Shown: positions 22,582-34,262 of the stretch, piece after piece
How the letters are laid out: every line of letters begins with the position of its first letter
Position numbering within the stretch: position 1 is the stretch's first letter
Assembly: GCA_030248195.1 (NCBI GenBank)
Contig: JASAND010022295.1
Span: 1-64,000, forward strand
Length of the DNA stretch: 64,000 bases
DNA from: Trissonchulus latispiculum
Lineage: Eukaryota > Nematoda > Enoplea > Enoplida > Ironidae
Direction: 5' to 3'
Notes under the pieces: model-generated
Database searches by the model: none
Told to the model about the DNA's origin: nothing
The model's input: only the letters and a program-made list of their open reading frames with translations
Program-made: the position numbers and the translations under genes

Positions 22582-25500
22582 CTAAAATAAGAAAATACCA
22601 AAGGTTTTTCGTAATAGCAAATATTTATGTAATTCTACCAATTTTAATTAAATAAAATAGATTAATTTTTACCCTTTTAGTTTCAACTGTCAGCTATCGC
22701 CTGCTTTTGGATATGAAATGATTATATACTAACCATTGACCACATGTCCACATGAAATGCTCTAGTTGCCACATGATAATAGTAGCCAATCACAAGAGGA
22801 CTAGTGAGATATATTATGTGAGTTAGTCGGCTGATGCCAACCCAAAGACGCCAGGACAATATCCAATTGGCCACACCTAAAATAAACCGTTTCAACAATC
22901 AACAAACCATAAACAAAAACAACTTACTACTGACGCTAAAAACGCACTCAATTAAACTAAAGCAAAAAATACATACGTATATATCACAAAAATCAAAACG
23001 AAAACAGACCTTATGAAGCTTAGCCCTTACAAATGGACAGAACATTAATTCTGACAGACACCAACTAAACTGTAATACCTCCACAGCCATTGGCACAAAC
23101 ACAGATAATAAGACCAACGGCCAGAGACCAGAGAGGACTCAACGTCGAATAAATGGCCTTTTCAATCCCTGACATTTCTACCCGTCCACTCACATAAGGA
23201 TAGACTCCGAACATGAGACCAATACAGGTCACTGTAGTAAACAGCCAAATGGCAGCAACCAGAATCTATAATCAAAAATATGCATCGTTTGTGAAGAGTT
23301 GCAATTTAATTAAAAATAAAGCATTACCATACATCCATACATTAACACGGGGTCCGATTCTGGGGGGTCTCCCCCGACCTCGGCGAAGGGTCTACCCTGA
23401 AAAAATCCAAAATTTTATGGGGGTCTGCCCCGAAATTAGTAAAAATTGGAAATTTTTAACGTTTTTGACAAAAAATTAGTAAAAAATGACAATTTTTAGC
23501 GATTTTTAAGAAATTTTTTAAAAAAACTCGCTAAAATTTGCTAAATATTACCTATTTTTGGTAAAAATCGCTGAGGGGTCTGCCCTTTTTTCCTTTCTGG
23601 ACGAGAGGGTCTGCCCTTTTTTCCTTTTTGCTGAGGGGGTCTACCCGTTTTTTGTCGGTCTGGGGGGGTCTGCACCCCCCCCATTCCCCCACGTTATCCT
23701 ATGCATACATCTGAATTTTAACAAAATACAATAATTTAAATACAACACTAAAACATTAATTGGAGGCTACTCGTGTCCTAAATTAGGCCTTTGGCTGAGA
23801 GCCTAGTAGTAGTCGTTTTTCTACTATTATAAAAAATGGAAAAATTAAACTAGAATTTTGGTTGCAATGGAGTGGCATTAGAAAAAATAAAGACAGTTTC
23901 TAACTGTTTCGGAGGGTGGTTATTTTGCTGTTTTCAGGCCTCTATGATTAACATTGACCAAAATAGCGATATCCTTGAGGGTAGAATGCTCATTCAAGTA
24001 GCAGAAACTACAGCCAATGTGGGGGTGACTGCGACTTATGCCAATAACCGTACATCAGTCCGGCATGAGGGTCACTTTTTCTATCAGTAACTTTCGCTTC
24101 GCCGGCTCTTGTCCGCCTCCTGAAAATTGACAGCGGAAGCAGCATTTTAAGAGCCTCTGAGAGTGCATAGATTTGATGAACTGGTAGCAAAAATGGTACG
24201 CTATGTGTACTTACAGGTTTTAACTGTACACCACGCCTTCGACGATACATCAAGTATCCCAGGAGAATACCGATTAGAAAAGGCGCGCAGCGCATATGAG
24301 GCATTATGAACACATCCTTATAGAAAGCATTCACTACATTTGGATCCATTCTGAAATAAACAATAGAGAACAAAATAAATGAAATGAACAGCAAATTACA
24401 AGGACAGTGAGTGAGTACTAATGTTTTAGTAGGTGCAAACCGTAAAAATAGATGGATCCTCTCAGTGAGATCAAAGTCGACACCCAGAATCAATCTCTTC
24501 AGGACCCGACAAAGTGTATCTCAGTTCATCAACGATAGCAATCGACTTACAGCTCAGGAGCCAGCCCAAGCATAAAATTAGGCGGATAGTTGCTACCAGA
24601 AACAACTACTGCTCTGGCAATGGCGGAAGCCCCAATCAACGCCAACATTACGGCCAAACCGACAAGGGGGAATCTAAACAAAGCAAAAAGGGTCTATACG
24701 TAAACGTAAATCAGGAAATTTATAAAAAAACTGCTGTCTTAACAAAAAAGAACTGGACTTTCTACCATAAAATCGCACTTTAAAATCTGAGTCCATTGTT
24801 GAACAGTCTATCAAATTAACCATCGAGAAAGCGAAAAATAATTTAAATCCGCTTACAGCCAAACGGCATATAAGAACAGAGGGGATAGGATGAAATACTG
24901 CATATCCAGTGCAGAATACCATGTCCAACTCATACACTAAAATAAAGAGTAGTGGATTTGAAGTTACACTTCCATCTCCTCTAATATACAAAATTCAGGG
25001 CTAATTTCAGACATAATAATTCTGCTAAAAGCAGGTGGAAATACTTTCAACAGGGACAAACTTGTTAAACTGTGACTATACGCTACCAAAGGGTATTCCA
25101 AAAGTGAGCAGTATAAAACTATGTAAAGCATCCATTACCAATGTCTGCACATTCCCATTTAGATTAAATTTAACTGACTTTGTATCAGAATTATGCTGTC
25201 TTAAACTGATAACTTAAGGACAAATTTAATTCAATTCTATACCGAGTTTGTTGGTGAAATGAAATTGTTAATGTAGAGTAGATTTGACCACCACTGATTT
25301 TTGCACTGATCCGGATTCAGAAAGGATTTGTCCATCTGCCAGAGCGGACCGTGACCCATGTGGCGATAGATGCTGGCTACGAACCCAACAATCAGCATAT
25401 AAGGCACGGTTAGTCTGCAGAAAAAATAACAAATTAATCATAAGAAATAGAGAATACTTCAGCTAGTTAGTTCAACAAAATTTAAAAATTTAAAATTTAT

Positions 25501-28500
25501 GGGAATTATTCTTCTACCCGTACCCTTCGTCACTCGTCTTCTTATCCGCTTTGGGTCAGTGGAAAAAAACAGAAAAGGTTTAAAGGCATCGAACTTCTAT
25601 CAAAAATTTTAATTATCTGAATTGAAATAGTTTTTGAGTTCAAAAAGGGATCATACCGCAAAATTCGCCGGAAATAGAATTTGAGCCACATTTTGACAGA
25701 GGCAGCTTTATCGGATTTTGTGGTCCGCATTCGCCTGAACCATCGATAACTGATCAGAAGCGCCGTGACCAAGAAAAAAGTATCGATGGCAAAGGAGGCG
25801 CTCTGGATCAGCTGGAGTAAAGGATGACGAACCGCAAACGGGACCACCCATTGATTAGCTAAATGTATGAAAACAACATTAGATATACACGAACAATGCA
25901 TAATAATTTTAAACAATTTCGATCTATTTTTATGAGAAACTGCGCTAGAAACCCTAACCAAGCCGAAAAATTAAGTTCTATGACCGCAGCGTTTTCATTC
26001 AGTTTCTTGCTTCTACGTTCTTTTTCATTATCAATTGTCTACATCTTGTTAACCAAAAGATGGCGCACTGCAGTACATGAAAAGAACACTCACGTATTTT
26101 GCAAAGGTTTTAAGTTGCCCTTACATGTTACAGGGAGAATGTAGAACCAGGTCTGGGCCAGGATTAGCCACAAAATGGACAGACTTTTGATTCCATTAAT
26201 ACAGGAAATTTCACACTTGAAGCAGGTTTTGGTGCTCACAAAACGACTGACAGCTCTGTCCAAGGAAAAACAGAGCAATATCTGCAGACCAAAACCTAAA
26301 AGCAACAAGAAGCATCCATGAAATAGAAAACAGCAGTTTAGTTTCTGAGCTATATCGAAAAAGAGATACGGAAAAAACGTTGAAAACTGAAAATTAGCAA
26401 TTTTGAGAAAAAATTAAAACCACGGAATCGGGTAGCTAGTTGAATTTGTTTTTATTTTTTTGTGGGGTTCCCACCTCATCCCCACGCCCGACAGGATACC
26501 CCGTCCTAAAGAGCGAGAGTACCCCGACCTGGCCACGGGGAGAGGAGGCACATCGCCAAGTAACCAGCGCGTGAAAGCAGACCAGGACCTTAGTGAGTGT
26601 TTTATAACCACTTTTTAATGTAAACTACCAGAATGTAATGTACCCGGTTTTCCTGGCAGTCCACGCCTGGCATCCCCATTCAGAGATGAATAGCTGGTGT
26701 CAAAGTTACCATTTGCCTAAAGAATAAGAAGCAAAGTTAATCTGAGATATCACGTTACTTTTACTTTCAGTAACCGCAGTCCATAGCTACTATTGCTAAA
26801 GGCAAAGGGGTCCAATGTTATCAGCGCCTATAAACCCGAGTTATGTAGCTAGATTTGGCTACCCTTAACCATACTCTTGACCAAACTAAATCATAGGTAG
26901 CGACATGGTCGGGGTGCATTGGTTCCAGCTTTGCTAATACCAAGAGTTCATAATGATAAAAGTCTGCCACTAGGCAAGCTCTCTGTTATCGGAGCAAAAT
27001 CTATGCTCTGCGGAAGCCCGCTCCCCTCTGCAAATTAGACTCATCACTTCAAAGAAATTCGCGCGCTATGCTTGTGTTCCAAAGCTCGACGTAGACACAA
27101 CATTCGCGTACGCACAGCTTGTTTTTCGAGCATTTATACACGAATATAGAGCGAGTGAGTGTACCCTCTTTCCAACCAGGCACTGATTTGCGGGGAGGGA
27201 GTCAACCGTTAGCGAGCACAGCATAGTTCTTCCTTGCTCTGATAATCAAGCATGCCTAGTGGCATACTCTTATCCTTATAAACTCTAGCATTGATTGTGG
27301 TAATCAGTTAGTTTCTGCAGGTCGGAATAGAAGAATATACAGATCAAGTTTGACACAAGCATAAAGTTGGCATTTAGACTGACAGGAGTTGATCATTCAC
27401 CACCATGGTAAAACAGGAAATTTCACTACATCAACATAGTCACCGCACTTGTTACTAAATTTAGAAAAATTTCAAATTCTAATTCAAATTTAGGGTTGGG
27501 TTCGGGTCCACAAATTTGTATTAGGGTAACCGTCACAAGCCATATGTAGGGTAATTAGGACATTGCCTGTATACGAGCACTTTCTGGTATCCGAGAAAGT
27601 TTTAATTCGATTTTCGTAGCTAGCTAGTTTCTTGAATTGAAATTCTACTATTTTCAGAAATTTTATGCAATTATTTTACTCTGGGCTAATGCTTCATTCT
27701 TAAGCTTAATTACTTGCAATTGCCTAAATATTAGTAGCTGATTGATACTGAGCAGAAGATATTACAGGCAACGCAATGTTCCGATGCACTCAGAGCAAGC
27801 ACAACCAGATTTTCTGCTAACCTGAGAGCCATGAAAAGGTACGGTTTCAGGTTGGCTGAGTTTAAACTCTGTTGGCTTCAAAGGGGTCCGTTTTGCTCGA
27901 TACCGAAGCCAGTAGTCCACCACCGTCCCGGAAACGAGTGCCACAAATAGGATTCCCATAACAACCCTGAAATACAAACATTTGAAAATGGAAAAAATAA
28001 TATAAGGGAAACAAAATTTTAGCAGACACTGAAATGGCACGCTTCAAATAGATTGAGTGCCGCCCAGCATTAGCAATACTTCTGTGGAGGCAACTTGAGC
28101 CGCGTTGCAAAAGATTCTCCTAAGTATCCTCCTAGGAGCCATTTAGGATGAAGTTAGGAGACCTCCTAAACCTGTTTAAAAAGATTTTTTTAAGTTTAGC
28201 TGGGGCTGCTCCTAAATTCAGACAACTTAGGAGAAAAGTTAGGAGTGGTGGATAGACCTCCTAGCTTAGGAGGATCTTTTGAAACCCGATTCTCCTAAGT
28301 GAGCACCTAAACTAAACGTAGGAGCACTCCTAGGCTTAGGAGAATCTTTTGCAACGCGGCCTTGGGCGCTAGATTACCATATGTGAGTGGAAGGAGCACA
28401 GAGAAAGTTTGATCAAGGATGAGACACTCATAATCCATAGTGCTCATTCCATGTCCTGCGTTTAAAAAAGTGGGGGTGGGAAAGGGGGAAGGGTAGGAAA

Positions 28501-31500
28501 AGTGGGACTGGTAGCACCCCACCCCCACTAGTGGGGGAGGTGAAAAGTGGGGGAACTAAAGTTATCTAGAATCTCCAAAAATGCAGTAAAATTTGCCCAT
28601 TCTTTACACATACTGTCATAACTCAGGTAACAAAGTCTTCAAAAATTTAGTTTTAGTGCCAAACAAGACGACTGTCCCTAAAATTTCGGCGAAGCCGAAA
28701 AAAGTTTAATTTTTGACTAAAAAATCCTTAAAATTCAGTAATTTATGGACACCTCAAGATGGGTGGGGAAGCCCAAAAAAACTGGGGGTGGGGCAGAGTG
28801 GGGGGGGGAAGGGGAAAGAAGCTCGAGTGAGGGCCGAAACATGGGGGCACCGTCCCCCCGGCAGCCCATAGTAAGGTAAACCCAGGTTTCTGATTATTCC
28901 CACATACCTTTGTTTGAAAACAAGTTCACAGTCGTGTTTGTGTTTGACCGGTTAAGTTGTCAGAGAAGAGCTGCAGTAATATAGTTATAATTGACTTACA
29001 GCATGGCAATAGCTGAAGGATCATCAAGTAGTTCATCGTGTGTTTCACAAAACACATCATCCTTGTAGAAACAGAAACTAACTAAAACAAATAATATATA
29101 ATACATGCGACTTTGAACAGAAGCTAAGGAGATGCATGCTAAATGAAAGTACGATCACAACAAGTGATGGCACAGAAGTAAACTTTACAACAAAGGAAAC
29201 CATTTTTTCAACCCATCAAACTAGAAAAATTTAAAAGGATTAAGAATCAAAAACATGAGCATGAAAACTAAACTAACATTTCAAAAATCTATTGACATTT
29301 TGAGTTAGTTCAAAGATATCGTCCTTATTACAGCTACGGGGGACACACACACCAAAATCGATCGTTTCAATATCATAATGTTGGGGAGGGCAACCCTAAA
29401 AACATTTACAAGAAACAACGTAAATTAAGAAACATCCAGTATTTTCCATTAGCCATTTATTCTCGATTATCTGCATTGGTATAAAATAATGTATATTAAC
29501 AAAGCGGAAGTTCGGATGTGAAAATTGTATTTTGTGACAAGAAAAGAGGTTTCTTAACGCGTATAACTAATATTTATTTTTCTAATAAAGATTCGTTCCT
29601 GCAGATACGTTAACGCGAGATCTGACGTGCACCGTACTACAATTTATTTGCACGCACATGACTTGACCTACAATTATTTTAGGTCCAGCACGTTTCCCCT
29701 TGAAGGTTTCGGCACATTTGTTGCTTAAAGCTTTAGCGGGTATAACCGGAGATCCATAACGAATACTGCAGTACTTGGACTCCACAGCAACCCTAGAACA
29801 GAATATATAATTTGCAAAAATTAAATACAGAAATGATAAAGCAAAATTAAAAAATGAAAATCCACAGTTCTTTCCAAAAAACGATTCCCAAACATTTTAC
29901 TTAGTTACGTAAACTGACAAGACTATATTTCAAATTCTGTTGCCATTTTTGCAGAAACTTCACTAATAATTTCAAAAGCAAAGCTACAGGTTTTTTTTAT
30001 AAAAATGATTGGTTTGCTGCGAATTCCCGAAATTCACGTGCCTTGCCGGTCTGACAGCTATTTTTTAAGCCGCTCTGCATCATTCATCAGCTGTTTCTAA
30101 TAGGCTTATTAATATCATTTTAAATGGCCATAAAAGTACAACCCAAGATTTCGAGTTATCTATCACAGTTTGCAATAAATGGCCAAGAAAAGAATGCAAA
30201 ATCATTAGTCAATGTCCCTGTGATAATAAAGCTAGCAAAACTGGACCAAATAAAAAATAGCTCTTGCGTGCAACATGCTTTGATGAGAAATAGATCCCGT
30301 TTCTCCTTTTAGTGTCACACAAAAAATGCATAAAATGCAACCGACCCTGCCCAGTTATGACTGCAATAATCTAGAGCGAAGATTTTCCCTGCCCAAATAC
30401 ATGAAAATGATTAATTTCGAACGTGACAGATTGACAGACGTATCTGAGTCCGTTACAAAAAATTACCATTTAGGCGTATAAAATGTTTCAATTGTACCTA
30501 GATCAAGTTTGTATATATAACCAAGATTACAATAATAATAATAATATGAGTATGGCAACAGTCGTACTCTATCAACGCAACGCAGGCTCTGCACGCGAAC
30601 GCTTGCCCTCGGGCCGAAATTTCGTTATATAGTAAATAATTTAATTGAAAATGTACAACAAAGATTACCCGCAACTTAACTTATAGGGAAAGACATGACA
30701 TATGCAAACTGCAGTCACTAGAACTTAGACGGATGTTATTTGACTTAGAGTTAATGTATAATATTGTTTTTGGCAATATTCGTGGCTTATTTGATGTATA
30801 TTTTACTTATGCTCCCCAGATTGGGACTAGGGGTCACCCATACAAGCTCTCAGGAAAAGTCTGTAGTACTGTTCATGCTCAATCTTTCTTTTTTAATAGG
30901 GTAGTTAATGTTTGGAATTCTTTACCATCCGAAATTTTTGAATCACCTAAGGGATCCATCTCGTTCAGAAGTTTCAAATCGAAATTGAAAAACACGGAAC
31001 CGCTTTTATGGAATTTCATCCGAGGGCGCGCGTTCAGGGAATAAAATAAATTCCTGTGCTCTCTACTTATTTGCATCATTTTTTGTACGTATATGTGCTC
31101 AATTTTTGTGCTTACATATGTTCCAGTTTCGTTAGGTATTAATATGCAGCTACTAACAAGTCTTCTGCCACATGGCCTGAGATAAAGGTCGGCGGAGGTT
31201 CTATCTAACATAGGAACATCGGCACTAGGGATACTGTCATAACCTTGTTAGTGTTTTTGTAAGCCGGTGCATTTAAGTAATAAACGACTTGACTTGACTT
31301 GACTAGTAAATCAAACCAATTCGATGCCATACGTGTGATAGAAACTGATATAAAATCCGCCTACGTACTGATTGTGTTTCCGAGCTTTAGCACACAAGCA
31401 TAGAGCGAGTGAGCGTACCCCGAGCCCGACCCCTGTTTCGACAGGATACCAGTTTGTGGAGAGAGAACTGGGGCCAATCTGCGGAGGGATCAGTAGCTGC

Positions 31501-34262
31501 CGTGCAGAGGGTGTGGCATGCTTTGTCCATAGAGTACGATTGTTGTCAATGTTGCCATGTATCATATACTTTTGGTATATATATATAACGTGTATTAATC
31601 CAATGAAAGTATGTATCAATAAAATAATAAGACAGATATATACGTACTGTTTCGGTGCTGTGAAGGTAATCTCTCTACATTCTCGATAAGTTCCCAGCCA
31701 CAGACGGCTCCCACTCAAAGTGCCCGCCGGAGGACGAGCCAACGAATCAAGACCTAAATACAGAAATACGTCAATAATGAAGGGTCTGCAACGTGTGTCT
31801 CCTTAGCGAACCAAGTTTTTGATCCAGTGCTAGAACTGTTTGATCCAGAAAGAGCAAGTAAAAGTATGCATGAGTCACGAACATTTAACTTTGAGTCACG
31901 CATGGTTCGACTAAAAAATTGAGTTTTTTATTGGTTCGCCAAAAGTCGCTTTGCGAACCAAGTTTTGAGTTATTGGCTCATTTTGTGTCAGCTGATAGTC
32001 CTTCAAGTGTACTCCATGAGTCACTCTTTAGAATTTAACGAAACTTCAGAGAAAAGCGGAATTTTTAAATAGAATCACTAATAAAAAATACCAAATCTAA
32101 GTGGCTTAAAGCGTGAAATGGTCCGCTCACCTAACATGAGCAGTGCTGAGAATAAAATAGTGGTTATCCCAAGAACACGCTAAGCTTTATTTTTCAATTT
32201 ACCACGTTCTAATTAGCAGTATCAGAGTCACCGCCGAATATACTATCCTGGCCGCAGCTTTAAATTCCATCGATATTTGAAAAAATTTGAATTTTTGTAC
32301 ATGTAGAGATTGCTAAGTCGTGACTGCGTCCGCTCACCGAAAGTAGGGCGACTTTACTCCAAAACGAAGGTTATCTCCGGTTGTCCTAATTTTTTAAATT
32401 GGGTAAAAAGCTATTTTTTGCAGAGAAAACGACTGTTGTGGGTTTTTGAATGGTTGCGGCGCTTTCACAGGATAATAATTTATCAAAACTTTGTCAATTA
32501 AATTCATCAAACTTAATAAAATAGAGACAATATGTTTCCTGTAATTTAGGAATTAGATTAATGTTTCTAAGAAAATTTATAAACAACGGCCACTCAAAAA
32601 CCCACAACAGTCGTTTTTTCGGCAAAAAACAGCTTTTACCCAATTTAAAAAATTAGGACAACCGGAGATGCGTTTTGGAGTAAAGTCACCCTACTTTCGG
32701 TGAGCGGACGCAGTCACGACTTAGCAATCTCTACATGTACAAAAATTCAAATTTTTTCAAATATTCGATGGAATTTAAAGCTGCGGCCAGGATAGTATAT
32801 TCGGCGGTGACTCTGATACTGCAAATTAGAACGTGGTAAATTGAAAAAAAAGTTTAGCGTGTTCTTGGGATAACCACTATTTTATTCTCAGCACTGCTCA
32901 TGTTAGGTGAGCGGACCATTTCACGCTTTAAGCCACTTAGATTTGGTATTTTTTATTAGTGATTCTATTTAAAAATTCCGCTTTTCTCTGAAGTTTCGTT
33001 AAATTCTAAAGAGTGACTCATGGAGTACACTTGAAGGACTATCAGCTGACCCAAAATGAGCCAATAACTCAAAACTTGGTTCGCAAAGCGACTTTTGGCA
33101 AACCAATAAAAAACTCAATTTTTTAGTCGAACCATGCGTGACTCAAAGTTAAATGTTCGTGACTCATGCATACTTTTACTTGCTCTTTCTGGATCAAACA
33201 GTTTCAGCACTGGATCAAAGACTTGGTTCGCTAAGGAGATACACGTTGCAAACAAGCATAACAAATATATATCTCCACCATACATGTGCTTGGGGGGAGG
33301 GGTTTCACCTCCCCTAGACCTGGACCTCACCCCCCCCCCCCCAGAGGGGTCCCTCACCCCACAGAATCCGGATTTTTGGGCAAAAAACGAAAAAAATCCG
33401 GTTTTCCGGAGGCCGCCGGTTCACCCCCCAGAACTTTCCCTTCTGCACATGACTGATCTCCACAATATTAAAATACAGAAGCCAGTTTTACAAGTTACGT
33501 ATAGCGGAGAATTATACAAATATCAAAACAGCTAGCACCAATCAATCCGCAAAAGTGTACTAAACAAAAATGGAATATAACTTATTACAAACTAATTTCT
33601 AGCCAAGGATATAATCAGGACTGTATATACAAGTACTGTTATGGTGTGTGTGGCCGAGTCATCTTCCAAACATAAATAACTCTTCATCAGAAGTCATTAA
33701 AAATGTTTCCCTGCCCGATGAATCATTCTAAACATATGCAAGTAGCTGTCATCCAACTGTACTACAATGATGTTTGAAAACAGTTAACTTGTACTGAATA
33801 CTGTATAAAAGATAGCTCAAGCTATAACTGTAGCATAATCTTACCATTGGCCGCCCACCAAAACATATTTCGGGCTTCCTGCGAAGCAACCCTACAGGAC
33901 TCGTTGTGGGCAGGGCAGGACGGCACCAGGGATTTTGCCCAGGTCTGAAATCCACAGACCCACTTTTCCAAGTCTCTGGAGCATTGTTCATTTTTCAAGG
34001 AGCTAACATCGAGCAGTTTATGCAGGAGAAACTGGCACGGCTCCTCTGAAGAGGCCAGAAGACCAGAAAGTCGAGCCCCGAGGGCCCCACCGTCCAACTT
34101 AAAAACTTCAGTGGCAGCGGTGCCCCAGAATTCGTAGTCCAAAGCGTGCATGAACGCATGTCGAGCGTGATGCAAAAATTCAGAATGGGCAGAACTGAGA
34201 TGCTGGGCAACACTGGGATTGAGGCATAATAAAATAATGTACACAACCTTGGCAGAATGCAT
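22402..34262 (-). CDS. NRF-6-like membrane acyltransferase (15 exons)
   Basis: Complete gene of about 789 codons (2,370 coding bases) assembled from 15 exons with GT-AG borders and matching phases. Order: signal peptide; a Cys-rich NRF domain containing LARPPAGTLSGSRLWLG, ESKYCSIRY and FGVCVPRSCNKDD; then an acyltransferase-3 membrane domain of about ten hydrophobic segments (DTFFLVTALLISY, RLTVPYMLIVGF, WWSNLLYINNF, WTWYSALDMQYFILSPLFLY, CAPFLIGILLGYL, CANGCGGVANWILSW). This is the nose-resistant-to-fluoxetine family, membrane proteins implicated in lipid or drug transport in C. elegans. Three usually conserved sites differ: GIK for GxR and Q for His in exon 7, and YLTSP for YLVHP in exon 14. 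Length fits the family. Introns carry foldback, MITE and LINE insertions. Confidence 0.9.
22734..22876 (-). CDS. NRF-like exon 14
   Basis: Acceptor ATTTTAG. Encodes VANWILSWRLWVGISRLTHI then IYLTSPLVIGYYYH. The family's YLVHP motif reads YLTSP here. Donor AATG|GTTAGT, phase 0. Confidence 0.85.
23079..23265 (-). CDS. NRF-like exon 13
   Basis: Acceptor GATTATAG. Encodes ILVAAIWLFTTVTCIGLMFG, then AIYSTLSPLWSLAVGLIICV and CANGCG. Donor GGAG|GTATTA, phase 1. Confidence 0.85.
23341..23700. repeat. G-rich GGGTCTGCCC repeat
   Basis: Repeated GGGGGTCTGCCC/GGGTCTACCC phrases separated by T-rich text, in the intron between NRF exons 12 and 13. Similar C-rich and TCCGG-rich text is seen near 33300-33430. 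Low-complexity transposon remnant. Confidence 0.5.
24215..24350 (-). CDS. NRF-like exon 12
   Basis: Acceptor TATTTCAG. Encodes NAFYKDVFIMPHMRCAPFLI then GILLGYLMYRRRRGVQLKP. Donor CCT|GTAAGT, phase 0. Confidence 0.9.
24551..24673 (-). CDS. NRF-like exon 11
   Basis: Acceptor TTGTTTAG. Membrane segment FPLVGLAVMLALIGASAIAR, then a loop ending LGLAPE. Donor GAGCT|GTAAGT, phase 2. Confidence 0.9.
24857..24936 (-). CDS. NRF-like exon 10
   Basis: Acceptor TTATTTTAG. Encodes CMSWTWYSALDMQYFILSPL then FLYAVW, the conserved W-Y-x-x-D-M-Q motif. Donor GGCT|GTAAGC, phase 2. Confidence 0.9.
25243..25414 (-). CDS. NRF-like exon 9
   Basis: Acceptor TTCTGCAG. Encodes LTVPYMLIVGFVASIYRHMG, GPLW and CKNQWWSNLLYINNF, strongly conserved in the family. 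Donor CTCG|GTATAG, phase 0. Confidence 0.9.
25657..25858 (-). CDS. NRF-like exon 8
   Basis: Acceptor CATTTAG. Encodes NQWVVPFAVRHPLLQLIQSA and the family motif AIDTFFLVTALLISYRWFRR, then RRILR. Donor TGCG|GTATGA, phase 2. Confidence 0.9.
26125..26281 (-). CDS. NRF-like exon 7 (substituted active-site motif)
   Basis: Acceptor GGTCTGCAG. Encodes LLCFSLDRAVSRFVSTK then CFKCEISCINGIKSLSILW and LILAQTWFYILPVT. In this family the segment usually reads GxR..W(V)xLGHT; here Lys replaces Arg and Gln replaces His. Donor ACAT|GTAAGG, phase 1. Confidence 0.85.
27822..27966 (-). CDS. NRF-like exon 6
   Basis: Acceptor GTATTTCAG. The hydrophobic segment VVMGILFVALVSGTVVDYWL is the first membrane helix of the acyltransferase part. 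A hydrophilic stretch follows, ending HGSQ at TCAG|GTTAGC, phase 0. Confidence 0.85.
28099..28360. mobile_element. MITE with CTCCTA arrays
   Basis: 262 bp in the intron between NRF exons 5 and 6. Perfect 26-bp terminal inverted repeats beginning GCCGCGTTGCAAAAGATTCT. The interior has many TAGGAG/CTCCTA copies in both orientations. The target duplication is unclear (perhaps CTTG). Confidence 0.75.
28460..28860. repeat. G-rich low-complexity sequence
   Basis: GTGGGGGTGGGAAAGGGGG-type tracts at 28468-28560 and 28755-28820 around AT-rich text, in the same NRF intron. Possibly a degenerate transposon with G-rich ends. Confidence 0.4.
29000..29081 (-). CDS. NRF-like exon 5
   Basis: Acceptor TTGTTTTAG. 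Encodes FSFCFYKDDVFCETHDELL and DDPSAIAM, the loop before the first membrane segment. Donor GCT|GTAAGT, phase 2. Confidence 0.8.
29278..29395 (-). CDS. NRF-like exon 4
   Basis: Acceptor GTTTTTAG. Encodes GCPPQHYDIETIDFGVCVP then RSCNKDDIFELTQNVNRFLK, the Cys motif closing the NRF domain. Donor AAAT|GTTAGT, phase 1. Confidence 0.9.
29672..29792 (-). CDS. NRF-like exon 3
   Basis: Acceptor TCTGTTCTAG. Encodes VAVESKYCSIRYG and ends GPKII at AATT|GTAGGT, phase 0. Read-through would encode a Cys-containing tail, but the phase-0 join to exon 4 fits the family better. Confidence 0.75.
30640..31304 (+). mobile_element. 5'-truncated non-LTR retrotransposon (LINE) 3' end
   Basis: Lies antisense in NRF intron 2. 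A decayed reverse-transcriptase C-terminus (intact frame 30733-31044 with VVNVWNSLPSEIFESPKGS) is preceded by a stop-broken IENVQQR-type segment. The 3' end is TAATAAACG followed by (ACTTG)n at about 31287-31304, a typical LINE tail. It resembles the C-terminus of the copy at 48.2-50.7 kb. Confidence 0.7.
31648..31753 (-). CDS. NRF-like exon 2
   Basis: Acceptor CTGTATTTAG. Encodes GLDSLARPPAGTLSGS and LWLGTYRECREI, the hallmark NRF segment. Donor AAACA|GTACGT in phase 2 joins exon 3. Confidence 0.85.
31787..33250. mobile_element. Foldback element with arms of about 670 bp
   Basis: 1.46 kb in NRF intron 1. Left arm 31787-32455 and right arm 32584-33250 are near-perfect inverted copies (ends TGCAACGTGTGTCTCC / GGAGATACACGTTGCA; inner ends AACGACTGTTGTGGGTTTTTG / its reverse) around a 128-bp spacer. 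No target duplication was identified and no coding capacity is supported. Confidence 0.85.
33285..33440. repeat. C/G-rich low-complexity tract
   Basis: GGGGGGAGGGGTTTCACCTCCCC hairpin-like text, a C14 run, and TCCGG motifs next to the foldback, in NRF intron 1. Confidence 0.45.
33845..34262 (-). CDS. NRF-like exon 1
   Basis: Start ATG at 34262. The signal peptide MHSAKVVYIILLCLNPSVAQ is followed by the first part of the NRF domain with several Cys (EPCQFLL, NEQCSRDLEKWVCGF, PSCPAHNESC) up to WWAANG. Donor CAATG|GTAAGA leaves one base. Confidence 0.9.

Noticed and set aside
22453..22590. Plus-strand 45-codon frame MASDATSVLKEE
   Set aside because: It is antisense to NRF exon 15, which has strong family support.
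24060..24114. Possible short terminal exon after NRF exon 12
   Set aside because: A TTTTCAG acceptor gives 11 codons and a stop, but exons 13-15 match the rest of the family domain and join in phase.
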